From Hyperoodon ampullatus (Eukaryota > Chordata > Mammalia > Artiodactyla > Ziphiidae), in contig CATKHW010000427.1 of NCBI GenBank assembly GCA_949752795.1, positions 1,178,001-1,242,000 of the forward strand: 64,000 nt of DNA, in the 5' to 3' direction. Numbering within the stretch: position 1 is the stretch's first letter; every line of letters begins with the position of its first letter. Shown piece after piece: positions 1 through 10,675 of the stretch. The notes below the pieces were generated by a model, which ran no database searches, had not been told where the DNA came from, and saw only the letters and a program-made list of their open reading frames with translations. Position numbers and translations under genes: made by a program.

Positions 1-290
1 CCTGGGATCCTTTTCCCATGTACCTTATGACAGAATGTTGAGTAGTCTTCTCTTGGTATTCTGTAGGTCTTTGGTGATTATATATGTCACCTGTGTTTGT
101 ATATGTCTGTTAACCCCAATATCATAATGAAACCAATCCTCACACCTTTCCATTGGTGAACCATAAGTTTGTTGAATGAATCTCTGATTGCCCTTCTCCG
201 TGGAAATATCTGCCCTGGTATCCATTTTTCGGTCACACCTATAAGAGATATGATATGATATGTGTCTTTCACTTTCTGACTTACAACAAC
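1..290 (-). mobile_element. L1-B copy cut by the window start
   Basis: The part of the diverged L1 fragment that lies to the right of the unit boundary. Its 3' end would be upstream of base 1. The match ends near the tttctgacttac at 273-284. Confidence 0.65.
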
Positions 291-354
291 TCACGTGCTT
301 ACCTCTAGACACACCTACGGTGCTACAAATGGCACTGTGTCCTTTTATTCCTTG

Positions 355-1065
355 GCTTCTATTCTGCCTTAGCGAGGTCCATTTTCAACAATGTGATTCC
401 CTGAGGGCTGAGGATTAGCTGACCTGGGTAGCCTGACCCTGCCGGCCGGCCCTCCCCAGGTGTGCCTGGGTTGAGGTCAATATAAACAGCGCTGCAGGCA
501 GCAATAGCCCATGAAGCTGTGCCTGACTCCATATTCTCTGCCCGGTCAGCAGTGTCGGGGCTGTGCTGGTGGGAGGGAGTGAGGGGCCACGGCTTTGTGG
601 GTGGCCCGGTGTGAGTGGGTCTCTGCTGGACTTTCTGCAGGAGTTGCCAGGCTTCCACCTGTAATGAAGAGGATGTGTCACCCATACCTTCCGCTGGAAT
701 TTCTCTCCGGACAGAGGTGAGGAAGGAAAAAAGCAGTGGGGGCCGGGACAGGAGGGGTATCTCAGGCAGGGCAATGGAAAGCTTCCAGAAGAGCGCCCAG
801 GGCCAGGACCATCCTGACTGGCCTGCAGGCACCAAGTTGGCCTGCATGCTGTCGCTGGTGTGGCTCCACGGCCCTTCCTCTAGGCTTTCAAGCCCTTGTA
901 CATATTCAGGTGTGTTACCTGGGAAGGGTGGGAAAAGTTCAACAGCAGCTGGCCTGGGGCTCAGCTCACGGTTACTCACAGATGCCTCGGCATGGCCCCC
1001 CGCTTTGCAATGAGGACGCTCCTTGCGTAGGAGTGGGCTGCTGGCTCTATGGGAGATGATTCCCC
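355..1065. repeat. GC-rich core of the unit, origin unknown (representative, U1)
   Basis: About 700 bp, clearly richer in G and C than the rest of the unit and without any transposon wording I recognise. It recurs at the same offset in all 24 units. It contains the fully palindromic ggccggcc at 444, an exon-like module at 641-716 and overlapping open frames on both strands. Types a to f differ here mainly by transitions; type b is the most divergent. It might derive from a captured piece of genic or CpG-rich DNA, but I could not identify the source. Confidence 0.7.
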
Positions 1066-1260
1066 ACCTCTGACCAATTTCAGAATTGTTTACCGATGGA
1101 GCAAGTGCCCTGATTGTGTTTTCCTCTGTCTAACTCGTGGGTTCAGGTTTTTTTTTTTCTTTTTTGGTTCAAGTTAGATTTTATTCCTCTTTTATGTATT
1201 TATAGATATAAGCATGGGAATAATTCATTCATATAAATACATCTGTGTGAAGGGAAGAAC
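1066..1260. repeat. T-rich and AT-rich spacer with variable T tract (representative, U1)
   Basis: Begins with non-repetitive sequence, then a T tract interrupted by one C (1147-1165), then about 95 bp of AT-rich DNA. The T tract changes length between units (9 to 12 T before the C), is uninterrupted in U8 (from about 20253) and carries a second C in U24. I see no gene or known element in it. Confidence 0.7.
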
Positions 1261-2244
1261 TTTTTTCTGTTTTATTTTTAAATTTTATTTTTTAAAATTT
1301 TGAAATTTAATTTTATTTATTTTTTATACAGCAGGTTATTATTAGTTATGTATTTTATGCATATACATGTATACAGGTCAATCCCAATCTCCCAACTCAC
1401 CCCAACACCACCTCCCCATGGCTTCCCACACTTGGTGTCCATACGTGTGGTCTCTACCTCTGTGTCTCTATTTCTTCCCTGCAAACCAGTTCATCTGTAC
1501 CATTTTTCTAGGTTCCACATATATGCATTAATATACAATATTTGTTTGTCTCTTTCTGACTTACTTCATTCTGTATGACAGTCTCTAGATCCATCGACGT
1601 CTCTACAAATGACCCAGTTTCATTCCTTCTTATGGCTGAGTAATATTCCATTTTATATATGTACCACATCTTTATCCATTCATCTGTCTGTGGGTATTTA
1701 GGTTGCTTCCATTACCTGGCTATCGTAAATAGTGCTGAAATGAGCATTGTGGTGAATGTGCCTTTTTGATTTATGGTTTTCTCTGGGTATATGCCCAGAA
1801 GTGGGATTGCTGGATCATATGGTAATTCTATTTCTAGTTTTTTTAAGGAAACTCCATACTGTTCTCCATCGTGACTGTATCAATTTACATTTCCACCACT
1901 AGTGGAAGAGGTATCCTTTTGTCCACACCCTCCTCAGAATTCGTTGTTTGTAGATTTTCGGATGATGCCAATTGTAACAGGTGTGAGGTGATACCTCATT
2001 GTAGTTTTGATTTGCATTTCTCTAATAATTAGTGATGTTGAGCAGCTTTTCATGTGCGTCTTGGCCATCTCTGTGTCTTCTTTGAAGAAACGTCTCTTTA
2101 GATCTTCTGCCCATTTTTGTATTGGGTTGTTTGTTTTTTTAATATTAAGCTGCATGAGCTCTTTATATATATTGGAGATTAAACTTTTGTCCATTGATTC
2201 GTTTGCAAATATTTTCGCCCATTCTGAGGGATGCTTTTTGCCAT
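1261..2244 (-). mobile_element. L1-A: antisense LINE-1 3' end, 5'-truncated (U1)
   Basis: Read on the minus strand this is about 980 bp of L1 3' sequence. It has an A-rich tail (1261-1325), the 3' UTR with tacagcaggtt and gtcaatcccaatctccca, then ORF2-end wording such as atggctgagtaatattccat, gggattgctggatcatatgg and tgaggtgatacctcattgtag. It stops after the cccattctgaggg motif, so it lost its 5' part. The frame is broken by stops and it encodes no functional protein. The wording matches young L1 of cetartiodactyls better than human or rodent L1. The same endpoints in every unit show that one insertion was amplified with the array. Confidence 0.9.
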
Positions 2245-2625
2245 TCCCGTTTTTTTAACAAAAAAAGAAAGAAAGGAAAAGAAGCAGAACACTAATGTGT
2301 GTAAAATATGCCTTTTGAAACTGTCGTTTTGAAATATGGACGTCCTTTGAATTTTTTGGTCGATATATGAACCCAGGATTTGTTTTCAGGGCAGGTGTCA
2401 TTTACAGGCCTGCAATGATTTTGAATATCAACTGACCATTAGCGCTGGGATTAAAGCTGCTGTTGTGTGAAACGGCCACAAGGTGGCAGCAGGTCTCCCT
2501 TACCAAATCTGGTTACTGGGGCAACAGAGCCTCAATGGAAGTCGTGTTCTAGATTGGAATTTAGAATGGAATGTGCCAGGAGAAAGCCCCTCAAGTTTGT
2601 CTCACTACTTCTTGTTCGTGTTTTT
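2245..2625. repeat. CTCF-motif block between the two L1 fragments (representative, U1)
   Basis: About 380 bp with no L1 wording. It starts with a T7-aac-A7 stretch followed by gaaagaaagg (2250-2280), then mixed-composition DNA with the CTCF-like motif at 2476-2489. The block is present in all 23 units that reach this position. Its ancestry is unknown. Confidence 0.65.
2476..2489 (+). promoter_or_regulatory. CTCF-like motif, U1
   Basis: CCACAAGGTGGCAG fits the CTCF core CCASYAGRKGGCRS at 13 of 14 positions (A instead of Y at position 5). The preceding GG also fits the wider motif. Forward orientation on the + strand. Binding is not proven by sequence. Confidence 0.65.
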
Positions 2626-3020
2626 AATTTAATTTTTTATTTTTTATTACAGCAAATTTGATTACAATGTTTGGCTTGTTGTAGGTGTGGAAGATGTGGT
2701 TCTTTTACACATACACATATGTCTGTTCTTCCTGGGATACTTTTCCCATGTACCTTATGACAGAATGTTGAGTAGTCTTCTCTTGGTATTCTGTAGGTCT
2801 TTGGTGATTATATATGTCACCTGTGTTTGTATATGTCTGTTAACCCCAATATCATAATGAAACCAATCCTCACACCTTTCCATTGGTGAACCATAAGTTT
2901 GTTGAATGAATCTGTGATTGCCCTTCTCCGTGGAAATATCTGCCCTGGTATCCATTTTTCAGTCACACCTATAAGAGATATGATATGATATGTGTCTTTC
3001 ACTTTCTGACTTACAACAAC
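2626..3020 (-). mobile_element. L1-B: diverged antisense LINE-1 3' fragment (representative copy)
   Basis: The + strand reads as the reverse complement of an old L1 3' UTR. In order it shows an AT-rich tail (2626-2650), ttacaatgtttg, acatacacatatgtctgttctt, cagaatgttgagtag, ctgtaggtctttggtgattat, aaccccaa, gaaccataagtttgttga, gatatgatatgatatgtgtc and tttctgacttac. These lie in the same order and spacing as in cetartiodactyl L1 3' UTRs, but with many substitutions. The element spans the chosen unit boundary and recurs at every junction. In U1 only its upstream part (1-290) is visible. About 395 bp, strongly 5'-truncated, no coding content. The assignment rests on remembered consensus wording. 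Confidence 0.7.
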
Positions 3021-3989
3021 TCACGTGCTTACCTCTAGACACACCTACGGTGCTACAAATGGCATTGTGTCCTTTTATTCCTTGGCTTCTATTCTGCCTT
3101 AGCGAGGTCCATTTTCAACAATGTGATTCCCTGAGGGCTGAGGATTAGCTGACCTGGGTAGCCTGACCCTGCCGGCCGGCCCTCCCCAGGTGTGCCTGGA
3201 TTGAGGTCAATATAAACAGCGCTGCAGGCAGCAATAGCCCCTGAAGCTGTGCCTGACTCCATATTCTCTGCCCCGTCAGCAGTGTCGGGGCTGTGCTGGT
3301 GGGAGGGAGTGAGGGGCCACGGCTTTGTGGGTGGCCCGGTGTGAGTGGGTCTCTGCTGGACTTTCTGCAGGAGTTGCCAGGCTTCCACCTGTAATGAAGA
3401 GGATGTGTCACCCATACCTTCTGCTGGAATTTCTCTCCGGACAGAGGTGAGGAAGGAAAAAAGCAGTGGGGGCCGGGACAGGAGGGGTATCTCAGGCAGG
3501 GCAATGGAAAGCTTCCAGAAGAGCGCCCATGGCCGGGACCATCCTGACTGGCCTGCAGGCACCAAGTTGGCCTGCGTGCTGTCACTGGTGCGGCTCCACG
3601 GCCCTTCCTCTAGGCTTTCAAGCCCTTGTACATATTCAGGTGTTTTACCTGGGAAGGGTGGGAAAAGTTCAACAGCAGCTGGCCTGGGGCTCAGCTCACG
3701 GTTACTCACAGATGCCTCGGCATGGCCCCCCGCTTTGCAATGAGGACGCTCCTTGCGTAAGAGTGGGCTGCTGGCTCTATGGGAGATGATTCCCCACCTC
3801 TGACCAATTTCAGAATTGTTTACCGATGGAGCAAGTGCCCTGATTGTGTTTTCCTCTGTCTAACTCGTGGGTTCAGGTTTTTTTTTTCTTTTTTGGTTCA
3901 AGTTAGATTTTATTCCTCTTTTATGTATTTATAGATATAAGCATGGGAATAATTCATTCATATAAATACATCTGTGTGAAGGGAAGAAC

Positions 3990-4973
3990 TTTTTTCTGTT
4001 TTATTTTTAAATTTTATTTTTTAAAATTTTGAAATTTAATTTTATTTATTTTTTATACAGCAGGTTATTATTAGTTATGTATTTTATGCATATACATGTA
4101 TACAGGTCAATCCCAATCTCCCAACTCACCCCAACACCACCTCCCCGTGGCTTCCCACACTTGGTGTCCATACGTGGGTTCTCTACCTCTGTGTCTCTAT
4201 TTCTTCCCTGCAAACCAGTTCATCTGTACCATTTTTCTAGGTTCCACATATATGCATTAATATACAATATTTGTTTGTCTCTTTCTGACTTACTTCATTC
4301 TGTATGACAGTCTCTAGATCCATCGACGTCTCTACAAATGACCCAGTTTCATTCCTTCTTATGGCTGAGTAATATTCCATTTTATATATGTACCACATCT
4401 TTATCCATTCGTCTGTCTGTGGGTATTTAGGTTGCTTCCATTACCTGGCTATCGTAAATAGTGCTGAAATGAGCATTGTGGTGAATGTGCCTTTTTGATT
4501 TATGGTTTTATCTGGGTATATGCCCAGAAGTGGGATTGCTGGATCATATGGTAATTCTATTTCTAGTTTTTTTAAGGAAACTCCATACTGTTCTCCATCG
4601 TGACTGTATCAATTTACATTTCCACCACTAGTGGAAGAGGTATCCTTTTGTCCACACCCTCCTCAGAATTCGTTGTTTGTAGATTTTCTGATGATGCCAA
4701 TTGTAACAGGTGTGAGGTGATACCTCATTGTAGTTTTGATTTGCATTTCTCTAATAATTAGTGATGTTGAGCAGCTTTCCATGTGCGTCTTGGCCATCTC
4801 TGTGTCTTCTTTGAAGAAACGTCTCTTTAGATCTTCTGCCCATTTTTGTATTGGGTTGTTTGTTTTTTTAATATTAAGCTGCATGAGCTCTTTATATATA
4901 TTGGAGATTAAACTTTTGTCCATTGATTCGTTTGCAAATATTTTCGCCCATTCTGAGGGATGCTTTTTGCCAT
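3990..4973 (-). mobile_element. L1-A copy, U2
   Basis: Same endpoints as U1. Carries the e-like ggtatcc...cctcag tract. Confidence 0.88.
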
Positions 4974-5204
4974 TCCCGTTTTTTTAACAAAAAAAGAAAG
5001 AAAGGAAAAGAAGCAGAACACTAATGTGTGTAAAATATGCCTTTTGAAACTGTCGTTTTGAAATATGGACGTCCTTTGAATTTTTTGGTCGATATATGAA
5101 CCCAGGATTTGTTTTCAGGGCAGGTGTCATTTACAGGCCTGCAATGATTTTGAATATCAACTGACCATTAGCGCTGGGATTAAAGCTGCTGTTGTGTGAA
5201 ACGG

Positions 5205-5218
5205 CCACAAGGTGGCAG
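5205..5218 (+). promoter_or_regulatory. CTCF-like motif, U2
   Basis: Same 14-mer as U1. Confidence 0.65.
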
Positions 5219-6719
5219 CAGGTCTCCCTTACCAAATCTGGTTACTGGGGCAACAGAGCCTCAATGGAAGTCGTGTTCTAGATTGGAATTTAGAATGGAA
5301 TGTGCCAGGAGAAAGCCCCTCAAGTTTGTCTCACTACTTCTTGTTCGTGTTTTTAATTTAATTTTTTATTTTTTATTACAGCAAATTTGATTACAATGTT
5401 TGGCTTGTTGTAGGTGTGGAAGATGTGGTTCTTTTACACATACACATATGTCTGTTCTTCCTGGGATACTTTTCCCATGTACCTTATGACAGAATGTTGA
5501 GTAGTCTTCTCTTGGTATTCTGTAGGTCTTTGGTGATTATATATGTCACCTGTGTTTGTATATGTCTGTTAACCCCAATATCATAATGAAACCAATCCTC
5601 ACACCTTTCCATTGGTGAACCATAAGTTTGTTGAATGAATCTGTGATTGCCCTTCTCCGTGGAAATATCTGCCCTGGTATCCATTTTTCAGTCACACCTA
5701 TAAGAGATATGATATGATATGTGTCTTTCACTTTCTGACTTACAACAACTCACGTGCTTACCTCTAGACACACCTACGGTGCTACAAATGGCATTGTGTC
5801 CTTTTATTCCTTGGCTTCTATTCTGCCTTAGCGAGGTCCATTTTCAACAATGTGATTCCCTGAGGGCTGAGGATTAGCTGACCTGGGTAGCCTGACCCTG
5901 CCGGCCGGCCCTCCCCAGGTGTGCCTGGGTTGAGGTCAATATAAACAGCGCTGCAGGCAGCAATAGCCCCTGAAGCTGTGCCTGACTCCATATTCTCTGC
6001 CCGGTCAGCAGTGTCGGGGCTGTGCTGGTGGGAGGGAGTGAGGGGCCACGGCTTTGTGGGTGGCCCGGTGTGAGTGGGTCTCTGCTGGACTTTCTGCAGG
6101 AGTTGCCAGGCTTCCACCTGTAATGAAGAGGATGTGTCACCCATACCTTCTGCTGGAATTTCTCTCCGGACAGAGGTGAGGAAGGAAAAAAGCAGTGGGG
6201 GCCGGGACAGGAGGGGTATCTCAGGCAGGGCAATGGAAAGCTTCCAGAAGAGCGCCCATGGCCGGGACCATCCTGACTGGCCTGCAGGCACCAAGTTGGC
6301 CTGCGTGCTGTCACTGGTGCGGCTCCACGGCCCTTCCTCTAGGCTTTCAAGCCCTTGTACATATTCAGGTGTTTTACCTGGGAAGGGTGGGAAAAGTTCA
6401 ACAGCAGCTGGCCTGGGGCTCAGCTCACGGTTACTCACAGATGCCTCGGCATGGCCCCCCGCTTTGCAATGAGGACGCTCCTTGCGTAAGAGTGGGCTGC
6501 TGGCTCTATGGGAGATGATTCCCCACCTCTGACCAATTTCAGAATTGTTTACCGATGGAGCAAGTGCCCTGATTGTGTTTTCCTCTGTCTAACTCGTGGG
6601 TTCAGGTTTTTTTTTTTCTTTTTTGGTTCAAGTTAGATTTTATTCCTCTTTTATGTATTTATAGATATAAGCATGGGAATAATTCATTCATATAAATACA
6701 TCTGTGTGAAGGGAAGAAC

Positions 6720-7703
6720 TTTTTTCTGTTTTATTTTTAAATTTTATTTTTTAAAATTTTGAAATTTAATTTTATTTATTTTTTATACAGCAGGTTATTA
6801 TTAGTTATGTATTTTATGCATATACATGTATACAGGTCAATCCCAATCTCCCAACTCACCCCAACACCACCTCCCCGTGGCTTCCCACACTTGGTGTCCA
6901 TACGTGGGTTCTCTACCTCTGTGTCTATATTTCTTCCCTGCAAACCAGTTCATCTGTACCATTTTTCTAGGTTCCACATATATGCATTAATATACAATAT
7001 TTGTTTGTCTCTTTCTGACTTACTTCATTCTGTATGACAGTCTCTAGATCCATCGACGTCTCTACAAATGACCCAGTTTCATTCCTTCTTATGGCTGAGT
7101 AATATTCCATTTTATATATGTACCACATCTTTATCCATTCGTCTGTCTGTGGGTATTTAGGTTGCTTCCATTACCTGGCTATCGTAAATAGTGCTGAAAT
7201 GAGCATTGTGGTGAATGTGCCTTTTTGATTTATGGTTTTATCTGGGTATATGCCCAGAAGTGGGATTGCTGGATCATATGGTAATTCTATTTCTAGTTTT
7301 TTTAAGGAAACTCCATACTGTTCTCCATCGTGACTGTATCAATTTACATTTCCACCACTAGTGGAAGAGGGATCCTTTTGTCCACACCCTCCCCAGAATT
7401 CGTTGTTTGTAGATTTTCTGATGATGCCAATTGTAACAGGTGTGAGGTGATACCTCATTGTAGTTTTGATTTGCATTTCTCTAATAATTAGTGATGTTGA
7501 GCAGCTTTCCATGTGCGTCTTGGCCATCTCTGTGTCTTCTTTGAAGAAACGTCTCTTTAGATCTTCTGCCCATTTTTGTATTGGGTTGTTTGTTTTTTTA
7601 ATATTAAGCTGCATGAGCTCTTTATATATATTGGAGATTAAACTTTTGTCCATTGATTCGTTTGCAAATATTTTCGCCCATTCTTAGGGATGCTTTTTGC
7701 CAT
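6720..7703 (-). mobile_element. L1-A copy, U3
   Basis: Type f copy with cattcttaggg at its 5' truncation end. Confidence 0.88.
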
Positions 7704-7930
7704 TCCCGTTTTTTTAACAAAGAAAGAAAGGAAAAGAAGCAGAACACTAATGTGTGTAAAATATGCCTTTTGAAACTGTCGTTTTGAAATATGGACGTCC
7801 TTTGAATTTTTTGGTCGATATATGAACCCAGGATTTGTTTTCAGGGCAGGTGTCATTTACAGGCCTGCAATGATTTTGAATATCAACTGACCATTAGCGC
7901 TGGAATTAAAGCTGCTGTTGTGTGAAACGG

Positions 7931-7944
7931 CCACAAGGTGGCAG
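7931..7944 (+). promoter_or_regulatory. CTCF-like motif, U3
   Basis: Same 14-mer as U1. Confidence 0.65.
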
Positions 7945-9445
7945 CAGGTCTCCCTTACCAAATCTGGTTACTGGGGCAACAGAGCCTCAATGGAAGTCGT
8001 GTTCTAGATTGGAATTTAGAATGGAATGTGCCAGGAGAAAGCCCCTCAAGTTTGCCTCACTACTTCTTGTTCGTGTTTTTAATTTAATTTTTTATTTTTT
8101 ATTACAGCAAATTTGATTACAATGTTTGGCTTGTTGTAGGTGTGGAAGATGTGGTTCTTTTACACATACACATATGTCTGCTCTTCCTGGGATCCTTTTC
8201 CCATGTACCTTATGACAGAATGTTGAGTAGTCTTCTCTTGGTATTCTGTAGGTCTTTGGTGATTATATATGTCACCTGTGTTTGTATATGTCTGTTAACC
8301 CCAATATCATAATGAAACCAATCCTCACACCTTTCCATTGGTGAACCCTAAGTTTGTTGAATGAATCTGTGATTGCCCTTCTCCGTGGAAATATCTGCCC
8401 TGGTATCCATTTTTCGGTCACACCTATAAGAGATATGATATGATATGTGTCTTTCACTTTCTGACTTACAACAACTCACGTGCTTACCTCTAGACACACC
8501 TACGGTGCTACAAATGGCATTGTGTCCTTTTATTCCTTGGCTTCTATTCTGCCTTAGCGAGGTCCATTTTCAACAATGTGATTCCCTGAGGGCTGAGGAT
8601 TAGCTGACCTGGGTAGCCTGACCCTGCCGGCCGGCCCTCCCCAGGTGTGCCTGGGTTGAGGTCAATATAAACAGCGCTGCAGGCAGCAATAGCCCCTGAA
8701 GCTTTGCCTGACTCCATATTCTCTGCCCCGTCAGCAGTTTCGGGGCTGTGCTGGTGGGAGGGAGTGAGGGGCCACGGCTTTGTGGGTGGCCCGGTGTGAG
8801 TGGGTCTCTGCTGGACTTTCTGCAGGAGTTGCCAGGCTTCCACCTGTAATGAAGAGGATGTGTCACCCATACCTTCCGCTGGAATTTCTCTCCGGACAGA
8901 GGTGAGGAAGGAAAAAAGCAGTGGGGGCCGGGACAGGAGGGGTATCTCAGGCAGGGCAATGGAAAGCTTCCAGAAGAGCGCCCAGGGCCAGGACCATCCT
9001 GACTGGCCTGCAGGCACCAAGTTGGCCTGCGTGCTGTCGCTGGTGCGGCTCCACGGCCCTTCCTCTAGGCTTTCAAGCCCTTGTACATATTCAGGTGTTT
9101 TACCTGGGAAGGGTGGGAAATGTTCAACAGCAGCTGGCCTGGGGCTCAGCTCACGGTTACTCACAGATGCCTCGGCATGGCCCCCCGCTTTGCAATGAGG
9201 ACGCTCCTTGCGTAGGAGTGGGCTGCTGGCTCTATGGGAGATGATTCCCCACCTCTGACCAATTTCAGAATTGTTTACCGATGGAGCAAGTGCCCTGATT
9301 GTGTTTTCCTCTGTCTAACTCGTGGGTTCAGGTTTTTTTTTTTCTTTTTTGGTTCAAGTTAGATTTTATTCCTCTTTTATGTATTTATAGATATAAGCAT
9401 GGAAATAATTCATTCATATAAATACATCTGTGTGAAGGGAAGAAC

Positions 9446-10430
9446 TTTTTTCTGTTTTATTTTTAAATTTTATTTTTTAAAATTTTGAAATTTAATTTTA
9501 TTTATTTTTTATACAGCAGGTTATTATTAGTTATGTATTTTATGCATATACATGTATACAGGTCAATCCCAATCTCCCAACTCACCCCAACACCACCTCC
9601 CCATGGCTTCCCACACTTGGTGTCCATACGTGTGTTCTCTACCTCTGTGTCTCTATTTCTTCCCTGCAAACCAGTTCATCTGTACCATTTTTCTAGGTTC
9701 CACATATATGCATTAATATACAATATTTGTTTTTCTCTTTCTGACTTACTTCATTCTGTATGACAGTCTCTAGATCCATCGACGTCTCTACAAATGACCC
9801 AGTTTCATTCCTTCTTATGGCTGAGTAATATTCCATTTTATATATGTACCACATCTTTATCCATTCGTCTGTCTGTGGGTATTTAGGTTGCTTCCATTAC
9901 CTGGCTATCGTAAATAGTGCTGAAATGAGCATTGTGGTGAATGTGCCTTTTTGATTTATGGTTTTATCTGGGTATATGCCCAGAAGTGGGATTGCTGGAT
10001 CATATGGTAAGTCTATTTCTAGTTTTTTTAAGGAAACTCCATACTGTTCTCCATCGTGACTGTATCAATTTACATTTCCACCACTAGTGGAAGAGGGATC
10101 CTTTTGTCCACACCCTCCCCAGAATTCGTTGTTTGTAGATTTTCTGATGATGTCAGTTGTAACAGGTGTGAGGTGATACCTCAGTGGAGTTTTGATTTGC
10201 ATTTCTCTAATAATTAGTGATGTTGAGCAGCTTTTCATGTGCGTCTTGGCCATCTCTGTGTCTTCTTTGAAGAAACGTCTCTTTAGATCTTCTGCCCATT
10301 TTTGTATTGGGTTGTTTGTTTTTTTTAATATTAAGCTGCATGAGCTCTTTATATATATTGGAGATTAAACCTTTGTCCATTGATTCATTTGCAAATATTT
10401 TCGCCCATTCTGAGGGATGCTTTTTGCCAT
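9446..10430 (-). mobile_element. L1-A copy, U4
   Basis: Type a copy, with gatgtcagttg, cctcagtggag and an extra T near 10326. Confidence 0.88.
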
Positions 10431-10661
10431 TCCCGTTTTTTTAACAAAAAAAGAAAGAAAGAAAAAGAAGCAGAACACTAATGTGTGTAAAATATGCCTT
10501 TTGAAACTGTCGTTTTGAAATATGGACGTCCTTTGAATTTTTTGGTCGATATATGAACCCAGGATTTGTTTTCAGGGCAGGTGTCATTTACAGGCCTGCA
10601 ATGATTTTGAATATCAACTGACAATTAGCGCTGGGATTAAAGCTGCTGTTGTGTGAAACGG

Positions 10662-10675
10662 CCACAAGGTGGCAG
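10662..10675 (+). promoter_or_regulatory. CTCF-like motif, U4
   Basis: Same 14-mer as U1. Confidence 0.65.

Larger units (their letters stand above)
1..2730 (+). repeat. Macrosatellite unit U1, type e'
   Basis: Shares with the e units the ctctgattg form near 182, gtgtggtctc near 1444, the ggtatcc...cctcag pair in L1-A (about 1910-1937) and ttcggatgat near 1957. It lacks other e markers (it keeps gtattttatgc and gctggctc). Private changes include tgtgttacc near 911, gcctgcatgc near 840 and gcccatgaag near 507. It is therefore an early-branching or mosaic relative of type e. Confidence 0.95.
2731..5459 (+). repeat. Macrosatellite unit U2, mosaic f'
   Basis: The first half is type f: gatac at the unit start, ttttcagtc near 2957, gcccatggccggg near 3526 and gcgtaagagtgg near 3755. 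In L1-A it carries the e-type ggtatcc...cctcag pair (about 4639-4665) but the f-type gctttccatg. It lacks the 4-base purine-tract deletion of true f units and ends with the gtttgtctc form. The e-like tract inside an f-like unit looks like gene conversion or a double exchange. Confidence 0.9.
5460..8185 (+). repeat. Macrosatellite unit U3, type f
   Basis: Carries all f markers: gatac start, ttttcagtc, gcccatggccggg, gcgtaagagtgg, ggatcc...ccccag in L1-A, gctttccatg, cattcttaggg near 7679 and a 4-base deletion in the purine tract at about 7718. The deletion makes this unit 2,726 bp. A private change (gtctatattt) lies near 6923. First unit of the first complete six-unit higher-order repeat. Confidence 0.95.

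Noticed and set aside
252..272. gatatgatatgatatg as a functional microsatellite
   Set aside because: Only about three repeats, located inside L1-B where L1 has similar wording.
25..312. Minus-strand frames of 61-95 codons at unit starts
   Set aside because: They coincide with the L1-B fragment and are lost or shortened in several units by single changes.
484..492. TATA-like and forkhead-like tataaaca in the core as a promoter
   Set aside because: A single short match with no initiator or transcription evidence.
359..1059. Overlapping open frames on both strands of the core (206, 119-146, 132 and 107 codons) as genes
   Set aside because: They overlap each other on opposite strands in GC-rich repeated DNA, show no known domain, and one is broken in all b-type cores. 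No coding signature can be shown from copies this similar.
1888..1912. ccactagtgg in L1-A as a second CTCF site
   Set aside because: It is a 10-bp palindrome that lacks the GGC part of the CTCF core; it comes from mutated L1 sequence.
1300..2258. Open frames of 60-112 codons inside L1-A
   Set aside because: They are in the AT-rich, degenerate L1 3' end. Those on the + strand are antisense to L1, and the minus-strand ones do not form an intact ORF2 part.
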